Assembly: GCF_001315015.1 (NCBI RefSeq)
Contig: NZ_CP012914.1
Location: 2,042,501 to 2,106,500 of the forward strand
Direction: 5' to 3'
DNA from: Azospirillum brasilense
GTDB lineage: Bacteria; Pseudomonadota; Alphaproteobacteria; Azospirillales; Azospirillaceae
DNA: 64,000 bases
A program made the position numbers and the translations under genes. Under the pieces are notes generated by a model. That model ran no database searches and was not told where the DNA came from. It was given only the letters and a program-made list of their open reading frames with translations. Below are positions 54,726-64,000 of this stretch, one piece after another (the stretch's first letter is position 1; every line of letters begins with the position of its first letter).

Positions 54726-57700
54726 GTGGAACCAGAAGACAACGATCACCCCATTGCCGACGCCACCACGACGCCCGACGAGGGTGAGGAAACGGTGTCC
54801 GTCTATGGTCCCTATCCGGAAGGCCGGGATCGGGTCTGTTGCATCGTCGGCATCGGCGCCTCCGCCGGCGGGTTGGAAGCGCTCCAACGCTTCTTCGACA
54901 ATGTGCCCGGTGAGAGCGACCTCGCCTATGTCGTGGTCCAGCACCTGTCGCCGGTTCACAAGAGCCTGATGGTCGATCTTCTGGCCAAGCACACCGCCAT
55001 GTCGGTGGTGCAGGCCGCGGACGGCATGGCGGTGGAGCGCAACACCGTCTATCTGCTCCCGCCCGCGAAGCATCTGTCCATCGAGGACGGACGGTTGATC
55101 CTGACGGCCAAGGACGCCGCCGGGGGCATGAGCCTGCCCATCGACATCTTCTTCACCGCTCTCGCCAAGGACCAGGGGCCGCGGGCGCTGGGCGTGGTGC
55201 TGTCCGGCACCGGCTCGGACGGCACACGCGGCCTGCTGGCGATCAAATCGGCGGGCGGCTTCGCCGCCGCGCAGGACCCTGAATCGGCGCAGTTCGACGG
55301 CATGCCGCGCAGCGCGATCGCCACCGGGCAGGTGGACGTCGTGAAGACGGCGGACAAGCTGCCGGGCTGCCTGATCGAACACGCCGGCCGGGTGCTGTCC
55401 CGCAACCTGCCCGTCCCGGCCAAGCCGCAGGAGCGTGACAACGACCCTCTGGCGCAGATCGTTGCGGCCATCCGCTCGGTCACCGGGGTGGATTTCTCGC
55501 ACTACAAGCTGGCGACCCTGCTGCGCCGGATCGAGCGGCGGATGCACACCGCCGGCCTCGATTCGATGAGCGACTACGCCGCCCTGCTCCGCCGCAACAG
55601 CGCCGAGACGGTCAGCCTCTACAAGGAGATGCTGATCGGCGTTACGCGATTCTTCCGCGACGAGGGCGCCTTCGCGTCGCTTGCCGACAAGGTGATCCCA
55701 ACCCTGCTGGCCAAGCGCAGCCCCACCGACATGGTGCGCGTCTGGGTCTGCGGCTGCGCCACGGGCGAGGAGGCCTATTCCATCGCCATCCTCTTCGCCG
55801 AGGCGCAGGAACGGATGGGACGGTCCTTTGACGTCAAGATCTTCGCCACCGACATCGACCAGGACAGCATCGAAATCGCCAGCCTGGGCGAATACCCGCG
55901 CTCCATCGCGGAGGACGTGTCGCACGACCGGCTGACCCGCTACTTCTCCGCCCGCGGCGACCATTATCTGGTGTCGCGCGACATCCGCCGCATGGTGGTC
56001 TTCGCCGCCCACAACATCATGCGCGATCCGCCCTTCACCAAGATCGATCTGGTGAGCTGCCGGAACCTGCTGATCTACATGGACTCGCCGCTGCAGCGGA
56101 AGGTGCTCAGCCTGTTCCAGTACGCGCTGCGGCAAAGCGGCTTCCTGTTCCTGGGCACCAGCGAGACGCTGGGCGACCTGTCGGCGGAATTCCACGTCCT
56201 GGACAGCCGGAACAAGCTGTTCCAGAGCCTGCGCACCGGGACCCACCGGCTGTCGCGGTTGCTCGTCCCCACCGTCGCTTCGCCGGTGCACCGCCACGGC
56301 GACGAGACCATGTCGCAGGCGCAGGAGGAAGGGGCCGCTATCGACGAGGCGATCTCGACCCTGATGCGGGCCTATGTGCCGCCCAGCCTGCTGGTCAACG
56401 AGCAGATGAACATCATGCACGTGTTCGGCGAGGCGTCGGCCATCCTGAAGGTGCCGCCGGGCGAGGCGACGCTGAACGTGCTGAAGCTGCTGCCCTCCTC
56501 GGTCTCCATGGTGGTGGGGACCGCGCTGACGCGGGCCTTCCGCTCCGGCGAGGAATTCGCCCTGTCGAACATCCCGGTGAAGGACCGCGAGGGTTTGCCC
56601 GCCGTCAGCCTGCGCGTGAAACCCTTCGTCGCCCGCAAGACCGGCCGGCGCTTCGCGCTGATCGTGCTCGACCCCAGCGCCCCGGCGCTGGCCTTGCCGG
56701 ACAGCGATTTCGACTTCGACACCGACACCGCGGAGCGCATCCGCGGGCTGGAGCAGGAGCTGGTTTCCCGCGGCGAGAATCTCCAGGCCACCATCGAGGA
56801 GCTGGAGACCGCCAACGAGGAACTCCAGGCGACCAACGAGGAGCTTCTTGCCTCCAACGAAGAGTTGCAAAGCACCAACGAAGAGTTGCAGTCCGTCAAT
56901 GAGGAGTTGTACTCCGTCAACGCCGAGTATCAGGCGAAGGTGGAGGAGCTGACGGAGGTCACCAACGACCTGGACAACCTGCTGCGCTCGACCGAAATCG
57001 GCACGGTGTTCCTGGACAGCGGCATGGTGATCCGGCGCTTCACCCCGGCGGCGGCGCGCTTCATCAACATCATCCCGCGCGACGTCGGGCGCTCGATCTC
57101 GCACCTGTCGACCAACATCGAGTATCCGGATTTCCTCAAGGACATCGAACGGGTCTTCCACAACCACAATCCGGTGGAACGCCACGTCCCGGTGCGCGGC
57201 GACCGCTGGATCCAGACGCGGATCCTTCCGTACCTGACCGAGAAGAACCATGTGGCCGGTGTGGTCGTCACCTTCGTGGACGTCACCGCCGCCAAGGCCG
57301 CGGAGCACAGGCTCCAGACGGTCCTGGACAGCCTGCCCGAGCATGTGGCGGTCATCGATTCCAATGGCGCCATCACCATGGTCAACCACGCCTGGCGCAT
57401 GTTCGGCGAGAAGAACGGCGCCCCTGCGCTGGACCGCTGCGGGCCGGGAACCAATTATCTTGATGTCTGCAGCGCCGAGGACGGAACCGAAGGCGAGGAC
57501 ATCGCCCGTGCCGTGAACGACGGGCTGCGCCGGATCCTGTCCGGCGACATCGAGCAGTTCACCATCGAATACCCTTGTCATTCCGACACGGAGGAGCGCT
57601 GGTTCATGATGCACGCCTGCCGTCTGGCCGGATTGTCAGGGGGAGCGGTGGTCAGCCACATCGACATCACCAACCGGAAACTGATGGAACTGCGCGCGAG

Positions 57701-57773
57701 CGGACGGCGGAACGGCCTGAAGAAATCCGGACCATTCATTGCCAAGGACCCGGCGGCCGGAGGCGCGGCGTGA
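54726..57773 (+). CDS. CheB-CheR-PAS fusion sensory protein
   Basis: The 1015-residue protein joins a CheB methylesterase domain with its catalytic triad intact (S46 in [11 protein letters not shown]73 in VVQHLSP, D165 in GTGSDGTRG), a CheR methyltransferase domain at about 230-500 ([42 protein letters not shown]), a long coiled coil at about 680-750 (repeats of ATNEEL and STNEEL), and two PAS-like domains. It lacks a kinase core. The start is a GTG with a weak ribosome site. The following hybrid kinase overlaps it by four bases, so it is likely the signalling partner. The targets of methylation are not known; no chemoreceptor gene is near. Confidence 0.92.
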   Translation: MEPEDNDHPIADATTTPDEGEETVSVYGPYPEGRDRVCCIVGIGASAGGLEALQRFFDNVPGESDLAYVVVQHLSPVHKSLMVDLLAKHTAMSVVQAADGMAVERNTVYLLPPAKHLSIEDGRLILTAKDAAGGMSLPIDIFFTALAKDQGPRALGVVLSGTGSDGTRGLLAIKSAGGFAAAQDPESAQFDGMPRSAIATGQVDVVKTADKLPGCLIEHAGRVLSRNLPVPAKPQERDNDPLAQIVAAIRSVTGVDFSHYKLATLLRRIERRMHTAGLDSMSDYAALLRRNSAETVSLYKEMLIGVTRFFRDEGAFASLADKVIPTLLAKRSPTDMVRVWVCGCATGEEAYSIAILFAEAQERMGRSFDVKIFATDIDQDSIEIASLGEYPRSIAEDVSHDRLTRYFSARGDHYLVSRDIRRMVVFAAHNIMRDPPFTKIDLVSCRNLLIYMDSPLQRKVLSLFQYALRQSGFLFLGTSETLGDLSAEFHVLDSRNKLFQSLRTGTHRLSRLLVPTVASPVHRHGDETMSQAQEEGAAIDEAISTLMRAYVPPSLLVNEQMNIMHVFGEASAILKVPPGEATLNVLKLLPSSVSMVVGTALTRAFRSGEEFALSNIPVKDREGLPAVSLRVKPFVARKTGRRFALIVLDPSAPALALPDSDFDFDTDTAERIRGLEQELVSRGENLQATIEELETANEELQATNEELLASNEELQSTNEELQSVNEELYSVNAEYQAKVEELTEVTNDLDNLLRSTEIGTVFLDSGMVIRRFTPAAARFINIIPRDVGRSISHLSTNIEYPDFLKDIERVFHNHNPVERHVPVRGDRWIQTRILPYLTEKNHVAGVVVTFVDVTAAKAAEHRLQTVLDSLPEHVAVIDSNGAITMVNHAWRMFGEKNGAPALDRCGPGTNYLDVCSAEDGTEGEDIARAVNDGLRRILSGDIEQFTIEYPCHSDTEERWFMMHACRLAGLSGGAVVSHIDITNRKLMELRASGRRNGLKKSGPFIAKDPAAGGAA

Positions 57774-60316
57774 ACGGATTCCGCAACGAACGGCTTCGCA
57801 AGCGCGCGGAACAGGCCCTCAATTCGGGCGGCTTCGAAGGGGCGGAGGTCTCGGCGACCACGCTCAAGGAAGTCTTGCACGAGCTGTACGTCCATCAGGC
57901 CGAGCTGGAAATCCAGAACGAGGAACTGCGCACCGCCCAGCAGGCGCTGGAAGCCTCGCGCATCCAGTATCTCCAACTCTTCCAGTCGGTGCCGCTGGCC
58001 TGCTTCACCATCAACGCGGCGGGCATCATCTGCGAGGCCAACGTCGCCGCGGAGCGGCAGTTCGGCCTGCCGCTCCGCCGGCTGAAGGGTCGCCCGCTCA
58101 CGCTGATGGTGGAGTCGCTGGACCATGGCCGCCTGTTCACGGCGCTGGCCCGGCTGCGCGACTCCGGGCAATGGACGCGCCAGGAATACGCCTTCGTCGG
58201 TGCCCACAGCGCCATCGACGGGCTGACGGACGCCCGGGTCATCGAGCTGGAGGCCGGACCGGACGGTGTCGACAAGGGCGACGTCCTGCTGACCATCACC
58301 GACGTGACGGAGCGCAACGCCTGGGTCGGCGAGCTTCAGAACGCCCGCGACGAGGCGGAGCGCACCCGCGCCGCCTACCACCACATCCTTCAGGCGGTGG
58401 CCGACGGGATCTGCGGCCTGGACGCGCGCGGCGCCGTGACCTTCGTGAACGCCGCGGCACAGTCGATGACCGGTTTCGGCGCCAGCGAGCTGGTCGGCCG
58501 CTCCTTCACCGCGCTGATCGGCGGCGACGCGGAGGAGGAGAGCCGGCGCGCCTTGACGCTGTCGCTGGCCGACGGGCTGGTCCGGCAGGTGTCGAACGGG
58601 CGTTTGCGGCGCCAGGGCGCCGTCGATTTCGTGGCCGAGTTGACCGTCTCTCCGATTCTCCAGAACGGGGCGATCACCGGGGCGGTGGTGGCCTTCCGCG
58701 ACGTGACCGCCCGCCGCGCCGCGGAACAGGCGCTGGCGGAGAGCGAGCGGCGGCACCGCACGCTGGTCCAATCCCTGTCCGAAGGGCTGGTGATGCGCTC
58801 GGTGGACGGCACGGTGATGGTCGCCAACGCCATGGCGGAACGGTTGATGACCGGGCCGACGGGCGTGCTGCTCGATCCCTGCGCCCACCCGCTTGAAAGC
58901 CGCAAGCCGGGCGATCGGACGGGCCGGGCGGCGCGGCGGCGCTTCATCGGCGCCGACGGCGCCCGGCTGACCGGACTGCCACCCGCCGCCAAGGCGGTGG
59001 ACAGCGGGAAGCCGGTGGTCGAGCAAATCGTCGGCATCGCCGAGGGCGACGAGGCGGCGGCCCCCACCCGCTGGCTGCGCGTCTCCAGCCACCCGGTGCC
59101 GGGCGCCGACGGACGGCCCGAGGCGGTGGTGTCCAGCGTCACCGACATCTCCGCCATCAAGTCGATGGAGCGCGATCTGAACGTTGCGCTGGACGCCAAG
59201 GAACGCTTCATGGCGGCGGCCAGCCACGACCTGCGCCAGCCGGCCCAGGCTCTGACCCTGCTGTCCGGCCTGCTGCTGAAGGAACCGATCCCCGAGGACG
59301 CGCGGCGCATCGCCACCCAACTCCGCGACACCGTGGCCTCGCTTGGCGGGCTGCTCGACTGCCTGCTGGACATTTCCAAGCTGGAGGCCGGCCTCGTCAC
59401 CCCGCACAGCGCTCCGGTCGAGGTGGGAACGATCATGGAGCGGCTCCACGGGGAGTTCCGGGCGGTCGCCGCCTCCTCCGGGCTGGCGCTGCGCACCGTG
59501 CCGGTGCGGCTGGGCGTCTGCACCGACGGCGGCCTGCTGGAGCGGGTGCTGCGCAACCTGCTGACCAACGCCATCCGCTACACGCGGCAGGGCCGGGTTC
59601 TGTTCGGGGCGCGGCGGCGCAACGGAGCCCTGCGGTTCGAGGTGTGGGACACCGGCATCGGCATTCCGGAAAACCAGCTCGACCGCATCTTCCAGGACTT
59701 CTACCAGATCGGCAACGCCGCCCGCGACCGGCGGGAGGGGCTGGGCATGGGGCTCAGCATCGCGCGGCGCCTCGTCCACATGCTGGGCGGCACCATCGAA
59801 GTGACCTCGACATCGGGCAAAGGCTCCTGTTTCGCCGTCACCCTGCCGCAGGCGGCGATTCTCGACCAGCGGCACTGCGGCGATTCACCGGACGACTCCG
59901 CCGCGAGAATTGGCGAGGCGGACGGCGACGCCTCCGTCCTGCTGGTCGAGGACGACGCGGTGATCCGCATGGCGCTGGCCCTGATGCTGGACGGCTGGGG
60001 CTACCGGGTGACCGAGGCCGGTTCGGTGGCGGAAGCTCTGGAGCTGGTGGACGGCGCGCTGATGCCCGATCTGGTGCTCACCGACTACCGCCTGCCGGAC
60101 GGCGACACCGGGCTGATGCTGATGGACACGCTGCGCCGCCGCTTCGGACCCGACCTGCCGGGAGTGCTGCTGACCGGCGACACCTCCTCCGAACGGCTGC
60201 GCGAGGCCGCCGGTGCGCAATGCGCCCTGCTGCACAAGCCCATTCAGCCCGACGACCTGCGCCGCACCGTGCGCGCCAGCCTGGAACACCGTGACGTGGA
60301 GACGGAAACGACGTAG
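57770..60316 (+). CDS. Hybrid histidine kinase with PAS domains and receiver
   Basis: The 848-residue protein has an N-terminal helix region (VLHELYVHQAELEIQNEELR), three PAS-type domains (about 65-190, 205-320, 335-460), a HisKA domain with H486 in AASHDLRQPAQAL, an ATPase domain (NLLTNAIRYTRQG, WDTGIGIPENQLDRIF, GLGMGLSIARRLV) and a C-terminal receiver with D772 in LTDYRLPDG. No membrane segment is visible, so it senses a cytoplasmic signal. The start is the GTG that overlaps the stop of the CheB-CheR gene, with GGAGG six bases before it. The H-D-L-R-Q-P box marks a kinase group often found with CheB-CheR fusions. Confidence 0.93.
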   Translation: MNGFRNERLRKRAEQALNSGGFEGAEVSATTLKEVLHELYVHQAELEIQNEELRTAQQALEASRIQYLQLFQSVPLACFTINAAGIICEANVAAERQFGLPLRRLKGRPLTLMVESLDHGRLFTALARLRDSGQWTRQEYAFVGAHSAIDGLTDARVIELEAGPDGVDKGDVLLTITDVTERNAWVGELQNARDEAERTRAAYHHILQAVADGICGLDARGAVTFVNAAAQSMTGFGASELVGRSFTALIGGDAEEESRRALTLSLADGLVRQVSNGRLRRQGAVDFVAELTVSPILQNGAITGAVVAFRDVTARRAAEQALAESERRHRTLVQSLSEGLVMRSVDGTVMVANAMAERLMTGPTGVLLDPCAHPLESRKPGDRTGRAARRRFIGADGARLTGLPPAAKAVDSGKPVVEQIVGIAEGDEAAAPTRWLRVSSHPVPGADGRPEAVVSSVTDISAIKSMERDLNVALDAKERFMAAASHDLRQPAQALTLLSGLLLKEPIPEDARRIATQLRDTVASLGGLLDCLLDISKLEAGLVTPHSAPVEVGTIMERLHGEFRAVAASSGLALRTVPVRLGVCTDGGLLERVLRNLLTNAIRYTRQGRVLFGARRRNGALRFEVWDTGIGIPENQLDRIFQDFYQIGNAARDRREGLGMGLSIARRLVHMLGGTIEVTSTSGKGSCFAVTLPQAAILDQRHCGDSPDDSAARIGEADGDASVLLVEDDAVIRMALALMLDGWGYRVTEAGSVAEALELVDGALMPDLVLTDYRLPDGDTGLMLMDTLRRRFGPDLPGVLLTGDTSSERLREAAGAQCALLHKPIQPDDLRRTVRASLEHRDVETETT

Positions 60317-60328
60317 TCGCTGCCCCTT

Positions 60329-60414
60329 GCCCCCTCCCCGGCCCTCCCCCGCTGACGCAGGGGAGGGAGATCGGTCCCCTCCACCTCGAAGAGGGGGAGG
60401 GTTAGGGAGGGGGC
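60329..60414. repeat. Family 2 palindromic intergenic element, copy I
   Basis: This 86-bp copy shares its ends (GCCCCCTCCCCGGCCCTCCC and GTTAGGGAGGGGGC) and the CGCTGACGCAGGGGAGGGAG part with copies J and H. It sits between the convergent hybrid kinase gene and the small gene at 60428. Confidence 0.8.
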
Positions 60415-60427
60415 AACGTCAACAGCT

Positions 60428-60640
60428 TTACGGACGCTCCAGATCGGCCTGGGTGGCGCGCTTCAGGTGGTTCAGCCGCTCCTCGGCCTCGTTGCGGGCG
60501 TAGGGGCCCTCCACATCCATGCCGAAGCTCACATAGAAACCATCGGCCTGGGCGATGTGGGTTCCGACGGGCAGATACTCGTCGGTGGCCTCGTCGTTGC
60601 CGATGATCGCGCCGTTCCGGATTTCCACGATGTGCGCCAT
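60428..60640 (-). CDS. Small hypothetical protein (70 aa)
   Basis: The 70-residue soluble product (MAHIVEIRNGAIIGNDEATD and on, with ADGFYVSFGMDVEGPYARNE) is unknown to me. It looks like a small beta-rich domain with a helical, charged end (AEERLNHLKRATQADLERP). GGAG lies six bases before the ATG. It follows fetB by 68 bp on the same strand, and a perfect palindrome lies in that gap. It may belong to the fetAB transcript or have its own operator. Confidence 0.65.
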   Translation of the reverse strand: MAHIVEIRNGAIIGNDEATDEYLPVGTHIAQADGFYVSFGMDVEGPYARNEAEERLNHLKRATQADLERP

Positions 60641-60664
60641 GACCCGCTCCCCCACCGTCGTTGG

Positions 60665-60683
60665 TGAACACCATCGGTGTTCA
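60665..60683 (-). promoter_or_regulatory. Perfect palindrome upstream of the 70-residue protein gene
   Basis: TGAACACC and GGTGTTCA are perfect 8-base arms around ATC, 25 bases upstream of the small gene and 26 bases after the fetB stop. There is no T-run, so an operator for a dimeric repressor is more likely than a terminator. Confidence 0.45.
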
Positions 60684-60708
60684 ACGGCGGCGGTCCCGTC
60701 CGGGTTCC

Positions 60709-61512
60709 TTACGCTTGCTTCCGCCGCACCAGCCGGTCGAGCCGCAGCCGGTGCCGCCGGTCGCTGAGCCGCCGCACCGTCGCCAGCGAGGCCGCCAGCA
60801 CGCCCAGCCCGGTCGCGCCGGAGATCAGGAACATGATGAGGATCTGGTACTTCACCGCCTCCCCCGGATCGACGCCGGAAAGAATCTGGCCGGTCATCAT
60901 GCCGGGCAGGGCCACAACCCCCATGGCCGCCATGCTGTTGATCGTCGGCATCAGCGCGGTGCGCAGCGCATGGCGCAGGATGGGCCGCAGGGCCGTCCAA
61001 CGGGTATGGCCGAGCGCGAGCTGCGCCTCGATGGCCGCCCGCTCCCGCGCCGCCGTCGCGGTCAGCGTGTGGAGGGCCAGCCCGACCCCGCTCATCGCGT
61101 TGCCCAGCACCATGCCCAGCATCGGAATGGCGTAGCGCGCGTCCCACCATGGATCGGGCCGCACCGCGGTGGACAGGCCGAGCAGCAGGACGATCCCCGC
61201 CGCCGTCCCCATCGCCCCGGTGCCAATGCCGTAGGACCACCAGCCGGTCAGCCGCCGCTCCTGCCGGGCCATCGTCTCCTGGCCGGCGAACAGCAGCATG
61301 ACCAGCGCCGCCCCCAGGGTCAGCCAGGGCGACTCCAGGGCGAACAGCCGGGTCAGCACCAGCCCGACCAAGGACAGCTGGACCACCATCCGCAGTGCCG
61401 CCACCAGCAGCGGCCGCGCCAGCCCCAGGTCCAGCGCCATGGACAGTCCGCCGTTGACCAGCAGGAGCAACGCCGCCACGGCGAGGTCGGTGTAATGCAG
61501 GGTCACCAGCAT
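60709..61512 (-). CDS. fetB: FetB-type ABC exporter permease (UPF0014)
   Basis: The 267-residue, seven-helix protein fits the FetB/YbbM family, the permease of an exporter that lowers cytoplasmic iron and guards against peroxide in E. coli. Visible parts are TDLAVAALLLLVNGGLSMAL at the N-terminus, the conserved IPMLGMVLGNAMSGVGLAL, LGHTRWTALRPILRHALRTA, and ALPGMMTGQILSGVDPGEAV. The stop of fetA lies four bases upstream, so the two form an operon. The function is transferred by family. Confidence 0.9.
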   Translation of the reverse strand: MLVTLHYTDLAVAALLLLVNGGLSMALDLGLARPLLVAALRMVVQLSLVGLVLTRLFALESPWLTLGAALVMLLFAGQETMARQERRLTGWWSYGIGTGAMGTAAGIVLLLGLSTAVRPDPWWDARYAIPMLGMVLGNAMSGVGLALHTLTATAARERAAIEAQLALGHTRWTALRPILRHALRTALMPTINSMAAMGVVALPGMMTGQILSGVDPGEAVKYQILIMFLISGATGLGVLAASLATVRRLSDRRHRLRLDRLVRRKQA

Positions 61513-61516
61513 CGCC

Positions 61517-62107
61517 CTACCCCTCCGTCACCACGCCATCCGCAACGTGCAGGTGCCGCCGGGCCATCCGGGCGGCCTGCTCCGGCGCGTGGGTGACGAT
61601 CAGCAGCCCGGCCCCGCGGGCCAACTCGGCGCGCAGCAGCCCCTCCACCCGCTCCGTCGCCTCGGCGTCCAGCGGTCCGGTCGGCTCGTCGAGCAGAAGC
61701 ACCTCCGGCCCCTGAACCAGCGCGCGGACCAGCGCCAGCCGTTGCCGCTCCCCCGTGGACAGGCGGGCGACCGGCCAGTTCATCACCTCTTCCGGCAGGC
61801 CCAGCGCCCCGGCGAGCGCCGCGGCGCGGTCCGGCTGGGAGAAGTGGGCGCTCACCCGATCCTCCCACCAGCCCGACTCGGCGGCAACGTAGGTCACCCG
61901 GCGGCGCCAGAGCGGCGCGGGCATGCCTTCCCGAAGATCGCCGTTCAGCCGCACCTCCCCGGTCGACGGGTCGAGGTCGGCCACGGCGCGCAACAGCACG
62001 GATTTCCCCGAGCCGGATTTCCCCTGAACGGCGACGCACTCGCCGGCCTCCACCTGGAAACTGGCGGGCTTCAGCACGGTCGTGGACAGGTTGCGCACGC
62101 TCAGCAT
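61517..62107 (-). CDS. fetA: FetA-type ABC transporter ATP-binding protein
   Basis: The 196-residue ATPase has a Walker A loop GKSGSGKSVLLRAVADL, a signature LSTGERQRLALVRAL, a Walker B VLLLDEPTGPLD, and the switch histidine in LIVTHAPEQ. It is shorter than most ABC ATPases, as FetA/YbbL proteins are. With fetB it should form an exporter of iron or a related substrate. It is divergent from the MFS gene. The C-terminal end is ARRHLHVADGVVTEG. Confidence 0.9.
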   Translation of the reverse strand: MLSVRNLSTTVLKPASFQVEAGECVAVQGKSGSGKSVLLRAVADLDPSTGEVRLNGDLREGMPAPLWRRRVTYVAAESGWWEDRVSAHFSQPDRAAALAGALGLPEEVMNWPVARLSTGERQRLALVRALVQGPEVLLLDEPTGPLDAEATERVEGLLRAELARGAGLLIVTHAPEQAARMARRHLHVADGVVTEG

Positions 62108-62172
62108 GGCGGGGTACGGCGACTATTCCGGAAGGTGGAAGGGGAGATTACCAGCCATTCATGGCGGAGTCC

Positions 62173-62200
62173 TTGCGCGGAACGTCTCGGGGGCTATGGT
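62173..62200 (+). promoter_or_regulatory. Possible promoter of the MFS gene
   Basis: TTGCGC (62173-62178) and TATGGT (62195-62200) are 16 bases apart, on the plus strand and about 36 bases before the MFS ATG. It is a fair sigma-70 match (four of six in each box). Confidence 0.45.
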
Positions 62201-62235
62201 ACGCCCCACCGCTCATTCCGGCCTGAACCGAGACC

Positions 62236-63777
62236 ATGACCGACGCCTCCAACGACCACGCCGTCTTCACCCACCGCGAAATCATGCGGGTGTTCAGCGG
62301 GGTGGCGCTCGCCATGCTGATGGCGGCGATGGACCAGACCATCGTCGCGACGGCCCTGCCGACCATGGCCCACGACCTGGGAAGCCTGGAGAACCTGCCC
62401 TGGGTGGTCACCGCCTATCTGCTGGCCTCGACCTCGACCACGCCGATCTACGGCAAGCTGAGCGACCTCTACGGGCGCAAGCGGGTGCTCCAGGTGGCGA
62501 TCTTCCTGTTCCTGGTCGGGTCGGTGCTGTGCGCGCTGGCGCAGAGCATGGGGCAGCTCATCCTGTTCCGCGGCATCCAGGGGCTGGGCGGCGGCGGCCT
62601 GATGGCGCTGGCCTTCACCATCATCGGCGACGTGGTGGCCCCGCGGGAGCGCGGGCGCTACCAGGGTTACATCGGCGGCATCTTCGCCCTGTCCAGCGTG
62701 GCCGGGCCGCTGCTGGGCGGCATCTTCACGGAGCGGCTGAGCTGGCACTGGATCTTCCTCATCAACCTGCCGCTGGGGGCGGCGGCGCTGCTGATGACCA
62801 GCCGGGCGCTCGACCGCCTGCCGGCGGGACGGGCGAAGCCGACCATCGACTATCTCGGGGCGGCGCTGCTGATGGGCACGGTGACCTCGCTGCTGTTCGT
62901 GGTGTCGCGCGCCGGCGTCGCCCTGCCCTGGACCTCCCCGACGATCCTCGGCCTGTGCGTGCTGGGCCTCATGATGCTCGGGGTCTTCCTGTGGCACGAG
63001 CGGCGGGTGGAGGAACCGATCCTGCCGCTCCACCTGTTCCGGGAGCCGGTGGTGGCGGTCGCCAACCCGGTGGTGGCGGTGTCGGCCATGGTGCTGTTCG
63101 CCGGCATCGTCTATCTGCCGCTGCGCTCGCAGCTCGTCGCCGGGACCAGCGCCACGACGTCGGGCTTCCTGCTGCTGCCGATGGTTCTGGGCATGGTGCT
63201 GGGCGCCGGGGGCGGCGGTCGGCTGATTTCCAAATCCGGCCGCTACAAGGTCTTCCCGCTGGCCGGGCTGGCGCTGGCGGCGGTGATGTATCTGGCGCTC
63301 GGCCTGTCGCCGACGGTTTCGGAGAGCGGGCTGTGGTCCACGCTGATCCTGGTGCCGCTGGGCATCGGGCTGGGTCTGGTCATGCCGGTGATGACGGTCG
63401 CCGTGCAGAACGCGGTGGACCGGCGCGACCTCGGCGCGGCCACGGCCTCGGTCGGCTTCTTCCGCTCGCTCGGCGGGTCGGTCGGCGTGGCGGTCTTCGG
63501 CGCGGTCTTCGCCGCCGACGTCGAGGCCCGGCTGAACGCCGCCGGCCTGCCCGGCATCAGCGGGCGCGAGGTGATGGAGCGCGGCCCGTCCGCCCTGGCC
63601 AATCTGGCCCCCGCCGCCCGTTCCACCGCCCAGTCGGTGTTCGAGCACGGCTTCTCCACGCTGTTCCTGCTGGCCGCCGGGCTGGCCGTGGTGTCCTTCG
63701 TGCTGACCCTGTTCCTGAAGGAGCTTCCCCTGCGCTCCGCCGCCGACGCCGCCAAAGCCGGGGCGGAGGTGGCCTAA
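62236..63777 (+). CDS. MFS transporter, DHA2 (EmrB/QacA-like) family
   Basis: The 513-residue protein has about fourteen membrane helices and the drug/H+ antiporter marks of the DHA2 group: the early DQTIVATALPTMAHDLG motif, the loop GKLSDLYGRKRVLQ (motif A) and the motif C region GGIFALSSVAGPLLGGIFTE, then WHWIFLINLPLG. Such transporters export drugs or other toxic small molecules. No EmrA-type membrane fusion gene is beside it. No regulator gene is next to it either; the divergent neighbours are fetA and fetB. Confidence 0.93.
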   Translation: MTDASNDHAVFTHREIMRVFSGVALAMLMAAMDQTIVATALPTMAHDLGSLENLPWVVTAYLLASTSTTPIYGKLSDLYGRKRVLQVAIFLFLVGSVLCALAQSMGQLILFRGIQGLGGGGLMALAFTIIGDVVAPRERGRYQGYIGGIFALSSVAGPLLGGIFTERLSWHWIFLINLPLGAAALLMTSRALDRLPAGRAKPTIDYLGAALLMGTVTSLLFVVSRAGVALPWTSPTILGLCVLGLMMLGVFLWHERRVEEPILPLHLFREPVVAVANPVVAVSAMVLFAGIVYLPLRSQLVAGTSATTSGFLLLPMVLGMVLGAGGGGRLISKSGRYKVFPLAGLALAAVMYLALGLSPTVSESGLWSTLILVPLGIGLGLVMPVMTVAVQNAVDRRDLGAATASVGFFRSLGGSVGVAVFGAVFAADVEARLNAAGLPGISGREVMERGPSALANLAPAARSTAQSVFEHGFSTLFLLAAGLAVVSFVLTLFLKELPLRSAADAAKAGAEVA

Positions 63778-63793
63778 GGGTTGTGGGGGTCGC

Positions 63794-64000
63794 CTACGCC
63801 TTGTCCTCGCTGGGGAAGTGCCGCCCCTCCCCCAGCTTGTCCTCGATGTAGAGCATGTTGACCAGCACCAGCATCACCACCGCGAAGGGCGTCGCCAGGA
63901 ACATGCCCATCAGCCCGAACAGCACGCCCCCGGCCGCGATGGCCGCGATGGTGATGACCGGAGGCAGGTCCACCACCTTCTTCTGCATCAGCGGCATGAC
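63794..64000 (-). CDS. C-terminal end of an AI-2E family transporter (partial)
   Basis: The last 68 codons of a gene that runs off the window are visible. The segment PLMQKKVVDLPPVITIAAIA, then GLMGMFLATPFAVVMLVLVN and MLYIEDKLGE match the C-terminus of AI-2E/PerM family membrane proteins. Members export small molecules or ions, and the AI-2 function holds only for some. The stop lies 16 bp after the stop of the convergent MFS gene. Confidence 0.85.
   Translation of the reverse strand, partial: VMPLMQKKVVDLPPVITIAAIAAGGVLFGLMGMFLATPFAVVMLVLVNMLYIEDKLGEGRHFPSEDKA

Overview
The window is chromosomal DNA of a high-GC alphaproteobacterium, most probably Azospirillum or a close Rhodospirillales relative. 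The grounds are the gene order (aa3 oxidase cluster ctaC-ctaD-ctaB-coxF-ctaG-ctaE-DUF983-surf1, rluD next to rpoH, thrC-M16 peptidase-GNAT, purA near hisZ), the alphaproteobacterial type of SerC and RpoH, and two families of GC-rich palindromic intergenic repeats. The genus is inferred from gene content, not from a marker gene. No prophage, transposase, CRISPR array or rRNA gene was seen.

Layout. 0-7.3 kb: end of an acyl-CoA ligase gene, a peroxiredoxin/ScsB operon, YqgE, and thrC with an M16 peptidase and a GNAT enzyme. 7.4-10.7 kb: a GH5 glycosidase and an M32 carboxypeptidase. 10.7-17.6 kb: the cytochrome aa3 oxidase operon with its heme (CtaB) and copper/heme assembly factors (CtaG, SURF1), behind a promoter that carries a perfect dyad. 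17.6-28 kb: DUF3422, TldD, an ACT-domain GcvR-like protein, a YjbH outer-membrane protein, small envelope and stress proteins, an ECF sigma factor, a lytic transglycosylase and a methyltransferase. 28.1-32 kb: two identical tRNA-Glu(CTC) genes, threonine aldolase, RluD and the heat-shock sigma factor RpoH. 32-39.4 kb: a membrane-anchored pseudokinase with a small membrane partner, PurA, HisZ and a 569-residue protein of unknown function. 39.5-54 kb: TrkH, SerC, a BNR/sialidase-like propeller, a SPASM radical SAM enzyme, a YihY membrane protein, FabI, a protein of unknown function, AroC, an IalB-like protein, a receiver-Hpt protein, an AhpD-like protein and SppA. 54-60.3 kb: after an AT-richer stretch, a translationally coupled pair made of a CheB-CheR-PAS fusion and a hybrid histidine kinase. 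60.4-64 kb: FetA/FetB-type ABC exporter genes, a DHA2-type MFS transporter and the end of an AI-2E family transporter gene.

Most genes are housekeeping: respiration, synthesis of serine, threonine, histidine, aromatic amino acids and purines, fatty acid synthesis and envelope quality control. The parts with most unexplained content are the pseudokinase pair, the two unknown proteins at 37.7 and 47.1 kb, the CheB-CheR/hybrid kinase pair, the dyad at the cta promoter, and the intergenic hairpin families, where two copies keep their pairing by compensatory base changes.
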